NCBI GenBank assembly: GCA_046296435.1
Contig: JBKBLI010000011.1
Span: 1 to 64,000 of the forward strand
Direction of reading: 5' to 3'
Source of the DNA: M3007 sp046296435
GTDB taxonomy: Bacteria; Bacteroidota; Bacteroidia; Chitinophagales; Saprospiraceae
Length of the DNA stretch: 64,000 nucleotides
Of the stretch, positions 61,979 to 64,000 are shown piece by piece (the first letter of the stretch is position 1; each line of letters starts with the position of its first letter). The notes under the pieces were generated by a model that saw only the letters and a program-made list of their open reading frames with translations, was not told where the DNA came from and made no database searches. A program made the translations under genes and the position numbers.

Positions 61979-63526
61979 CTACCTGTAACGCAGGTGCTTG
62001 ATGGAGAAATAGCAAATTGTGCCGAAGCCAACGGCTAACATGGAGTGAAAAAGCACAAAAGCGTAGTTTGCGGTGACAACACCGACAACGGCCGATATGG
62101 TGAAAGTAAGGGCAAGGGCGCCCTCAGCGATGGTAACCCAGGATATTTTGCGGGCGACATAAGCGGCATTTTTAAACGACAAGCCGGGTTTTTGTGCAGC
62201 GGCCCCGTATTTGGGGGTGCGCACAAAGGAGGACGCTTTGCCCATGTAGCCTTCAATAACCGCGATGGCGTTGTATAACGACAACCCCATCGAAATGGGT
62301 AGGAACGACAGGAACAAGCCGGCGAAGCGCACTTTTTCCCAAAAAGTTGGGGGCGTGCTGCGGTTGAGCCTGCCGGTTACGTTGGCGGTATAATAAATGC
62401 CGACGATGGAGAATAAGCCCAGCACCGAAAACGACAAGAAGTGCGTGGAGATACCCAACTCTTCGAAGGCAAAAGCCAGCGGAATGCTGCTAAGGGCTGC
62501 GATAAACACCCACAGGAACACGCCGTAGGCCAGCAATTGGCTGGTGGCATGCAACTTTTGAAGCCGCGTTAACTTGTCGGTGTTCCAAACCAATTTCAGG
62601 AGTTTGCGGGCGTTCTGGGCGCCGCCTTTGTTCCATCGGAATTGCTGGCCTTTCAGACCATTCATCTCGATCGGAAGCTCGGCGGGGCTTTCCAGTTTTT
62701 CGAGGTACTGTATGCGGTATCCCATGATCTGTGCGCGGAAGCTGAGATCCAGGTCTTCGGTAAGGGTGTCGCTATGCCAGCCGCCGGCGGCTTCGATGAC
62801 CGTCTTGCGCCACACGCCGGCTGTGCCGTTGAACTGCAGCAAGAGGTTGCCGTAGGAGCGACCGGCCTGCTCGACGGTGAAGTGGACGTTGAGTTGGAGG
62901 GCTTGCAGACGCGTGATGATGCTGTGATCGGCGTTGATGTGCCCCCAGCGGGTTTGTACAATACCAATCTTCGGATCCTCAAAGTATGGGATGGTGGTGC
63001 GCAGGAAGTCGGGGCGCGGCGTAAAATCGGCGTCGAATATAGCAATGAACTCTCCTTTGACCAAGGGCATGGCCTCCTGTAGCGCTCCGGCCTTAAAACC
63101 TTGGCGATTCGTGCGGTGAATGTGTGTAATCTGAAATCCTTTGGCCTGGTACTCGGCTACCTTGCGGGATACGATTTCGACGGTCGCGTCAGTAGAGTCG
63201 TCAAGGACTTGTATTTCGAAGCGGTCGCGGGGATATTCTTGAGCGCAGGCGAAGTCGATGATGCGTTCGGCCACGTACATTTCGTTGTACATGGGTAGTT
63301 GAATGGTCACAAAAGGAACGTCTTGCCTGTCTGCAGGGTACTGTCGGTAGGTGATTTGCGGATTTTCTTTGTGGTACTTGCGGTAGAGGTACAGCAAGTG
63401 AAACTGCAGGATACAGTAAATGGTCACGCCGCTCATGGCCAGAAAGTAGATCAACAGCATAAGGTAGCCGAAGTCCACAAAAGCCTGATACTTAAGCGCT
63501 TCAAAGAAGGAATAAATGCCGTACAT
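61979..63526 (-). CDS. Family 2 glycosyltransferase, cellulose synthase-like membrane enzyme
   Basis: A processive-type GT2 enzyme of 515 residues. It has an N-terminal helix (FGYLMLLIYFLAMSGVTIYCILQ), a catalytic domain with VTIQLPMYNE, QVLDDSTD, AIFDADFTPRPDFL, TEDLDLSFRAQIMG and QQFRWNKGG (the QxxRW box), and four or more C-terminal helices. It resembles the CESA-like enzymes that make beta-glucans or lipid-linked sugars; the acceptor is unknown. No PilZ domain and no BcsB partner are visible. A second GT2 gene ends 55 bases upstream on the same strand, so the pair probably act together. Confidence 0.9.
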   Translation of the reverse strand: MYGIYSFFEALKYQAFVDFGYLMLLIYFLAMSGVTIYCILQFHLLYLYRKYHKENPQITYRQYPADRQDVPFVTIQLPMYNEMYVAERIIDFACAQEYPRDRFEIQVLDDSTDATVEIVSRKVAEYQAKGFQITHIHRTNRQGFKAGALQEAMPLVKGEFIAIFDADFTPRPDFLRTTIPYFEDPKIGIVQTRWGHINADHSIITRLQALQLNVHFTVEQAGRSYGNLLLQFNGTAGVWRKTVIEAAGGWHSDTLTEDLDLSFRAQIMGYRIQYLEKLESPAELPIEMNGLKGQQFRWNKGGAQNARKLLKLVWNTDKLTRLQKLHATSQLLAYGVFLWVFIAALSSIPLAFAFEELGISTHFLSFSVLGLFSIVGIYYTANVTGRLNRSTPPTFWEKVRFAGLFLSFLPISMGLSLYNAIAVIEGYMGKASSFVRTPKYGAAAQKPGLSFKNAAYVARKISWVTIAEGALALTFTISAVVGVVTANYAFVLFHSMLAVGFGTICYFSIKHLRYR

Positions 63527-63581
63527 ATTCTGATATGTTCAATTAAAAAAAGTGACAAACTCTGTTGATTTCATGGGAAGA

Positions 63582-64000
63582 TTAGCGCGCAATCCACAAG
63601 CGGAGTATGGTGGTCACAATCTTCCAACCCGCCAAGACGACTCCGCGTATCGTACCCGACACCTTGCTCGCTCCCGCCGCCCGTTTGCGGTAGCGCACGG
63701 CTACCTCGCCGCTACGCATGCCCATTTTGGCCGCTTTGACTTGCATCTCTACCGTCCAACCATAGGTGCGATCTTGCATATCCATGGCCAGCAGGCTTTG
63801 CCATTTGACAGCGCGCATAGGCCCCAGATCGCTAAACTGCACGCCAAACAACAACTTGATCATTGCCGGAGCCAGCCAGTTGCCCAATCGTTGCGGAGGC
63901 GTCATGGCGCCTTTTTGCATAGGGCCGATCGTCCGGGAGCCGATGACCAAATCCAGATCGTCTGCTATCAGCCGCCCAACCACGCTGCGCAAATCCTCCG
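63582..64000 (-). CDS. Family 2 glycosyltransferase, C-terminal part (runs off window)
   Basis: The 3' 139 codons of a dolichol-phosphate-mannose-synthase-like GT2 enzyme enter from the window edge. The visible part, DLVIGSRTIGPMQKGAMTPPQRLGNWLAP, then LLFGVQFSDLGPMRAVKWQSLLAM, TYGWTVEMQVKAAKMG and VAVRYRKRAAGASKVSGTIRG, covers the acceptor-side motifs. The nucleotide-binding DxD lies outside the window. A terminal transmembrane pair is absent, so it ends like the soluble or monotopic group. Confidence 0.85.
   Translation of the reverse strand, partial: EDLRSVVGRLIADDLDLVIGSRTIGPMQKGAMTPPQRLGNWLAPAMIKLLFGVQFSDLGPMRAVKWQSLLAMDMQDRTYGWTVEMQVKAAKMGMRSGEVAVRYRKRAAGASKVSGTIRGVVLAGWKIVTTILRLWIAR

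Overview
The window comes from a member of the Bacteroidota. Evidence: most recognisable promoters carry the TAnnTTTG -7 element of the Bacteroidetes primary sigma factor; there are type IX secretion (T9SS) cargo proteins of both C-terminal types; an actABCDEF alternative complex III operon runs directly into an aa3 oxidase operon; and DUF4286, DUF5522 and carboxypeptidase-regulatory-like TonB-dependent receptors are present. A Saprospirales/Chitinophagales-like draft genome is my best guess, by inference only. Four runs of 96-100 N interrupt genes, so this is a scaffold. There is no phage, insertion sequence, CRISPR array or rRNA.

Layout. 1-2.4 kb: 5' end of prfB with its programmed frameshift site, tRNA-Ser, an SCP2 protein, a glycerophosphodiesterase and a tiny membrane protein. 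2.4-9.3 kb: penicillin-acylase-family hydrolase (gap), membrane protein, MsrB-MsrA lipoprotein, acyl-CoA dehydrogenase, fatty acid hydroxylase. 9.3-17.1 kb: two very large T9SS-secreted proteins around a DUF4286 gene. 17.3-26.2 kb: ffh, dusB, oligopeptidase-B-like lipoprotein (gap), soluble TPR histidine kinase (gap), purC and a conserved hypothetical. 26.3-36.7 kb: two more T9SS cargo proteins, a large TonB-dependent receptor, carbonic anhydrase, a coiled-coil membrane protein and a DnaQ/PolB-like exonuclease. 37.0-41.1 kb: exopolysaccharide genes (Wzc-type tyrosine kinase, outer-membrane protein, WbpB-like sugar dehydrogenase). 41.3-58.7 kb, all minus strand: the respiratory block. 59-64 kb: arginine deiminase, lpxB, DUF5522 protein and two family-2 glycosyltransferases.

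The respiratory block is the centre of interest. actABCDEF-coxB-coxA-ctaB-cox3-cox3-cox4 reads as one unit from 58669 to 42953 and ends in a clear terminator. A second unit (Sco-like protein, DUF420 protein, small CPMC protein) follows. Together they encode a quinol:cytochrome c oxidoreductase likely to form a supercomplex with cytochrome aa3, plus heme O synthesis and assembly factors. CoxB carries a complete C-terminal OmpA-like peptidoglycan-binding domain, where caa3 oxidases carry cytochrome c. The Sco-like assembly protein has lost the CxxxC copper ligands. ActF has a long His/Asp-rich insertion.

At small scale, a short A/T motif (5-9 T, one to four bases, 6-8 A) recurs between genes and also inside at least three genes, where it reads F-(F/L)-x-K. 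Three of the four N runs appear to hide about zero bases, because the flanking protein sequence is continuous across them.
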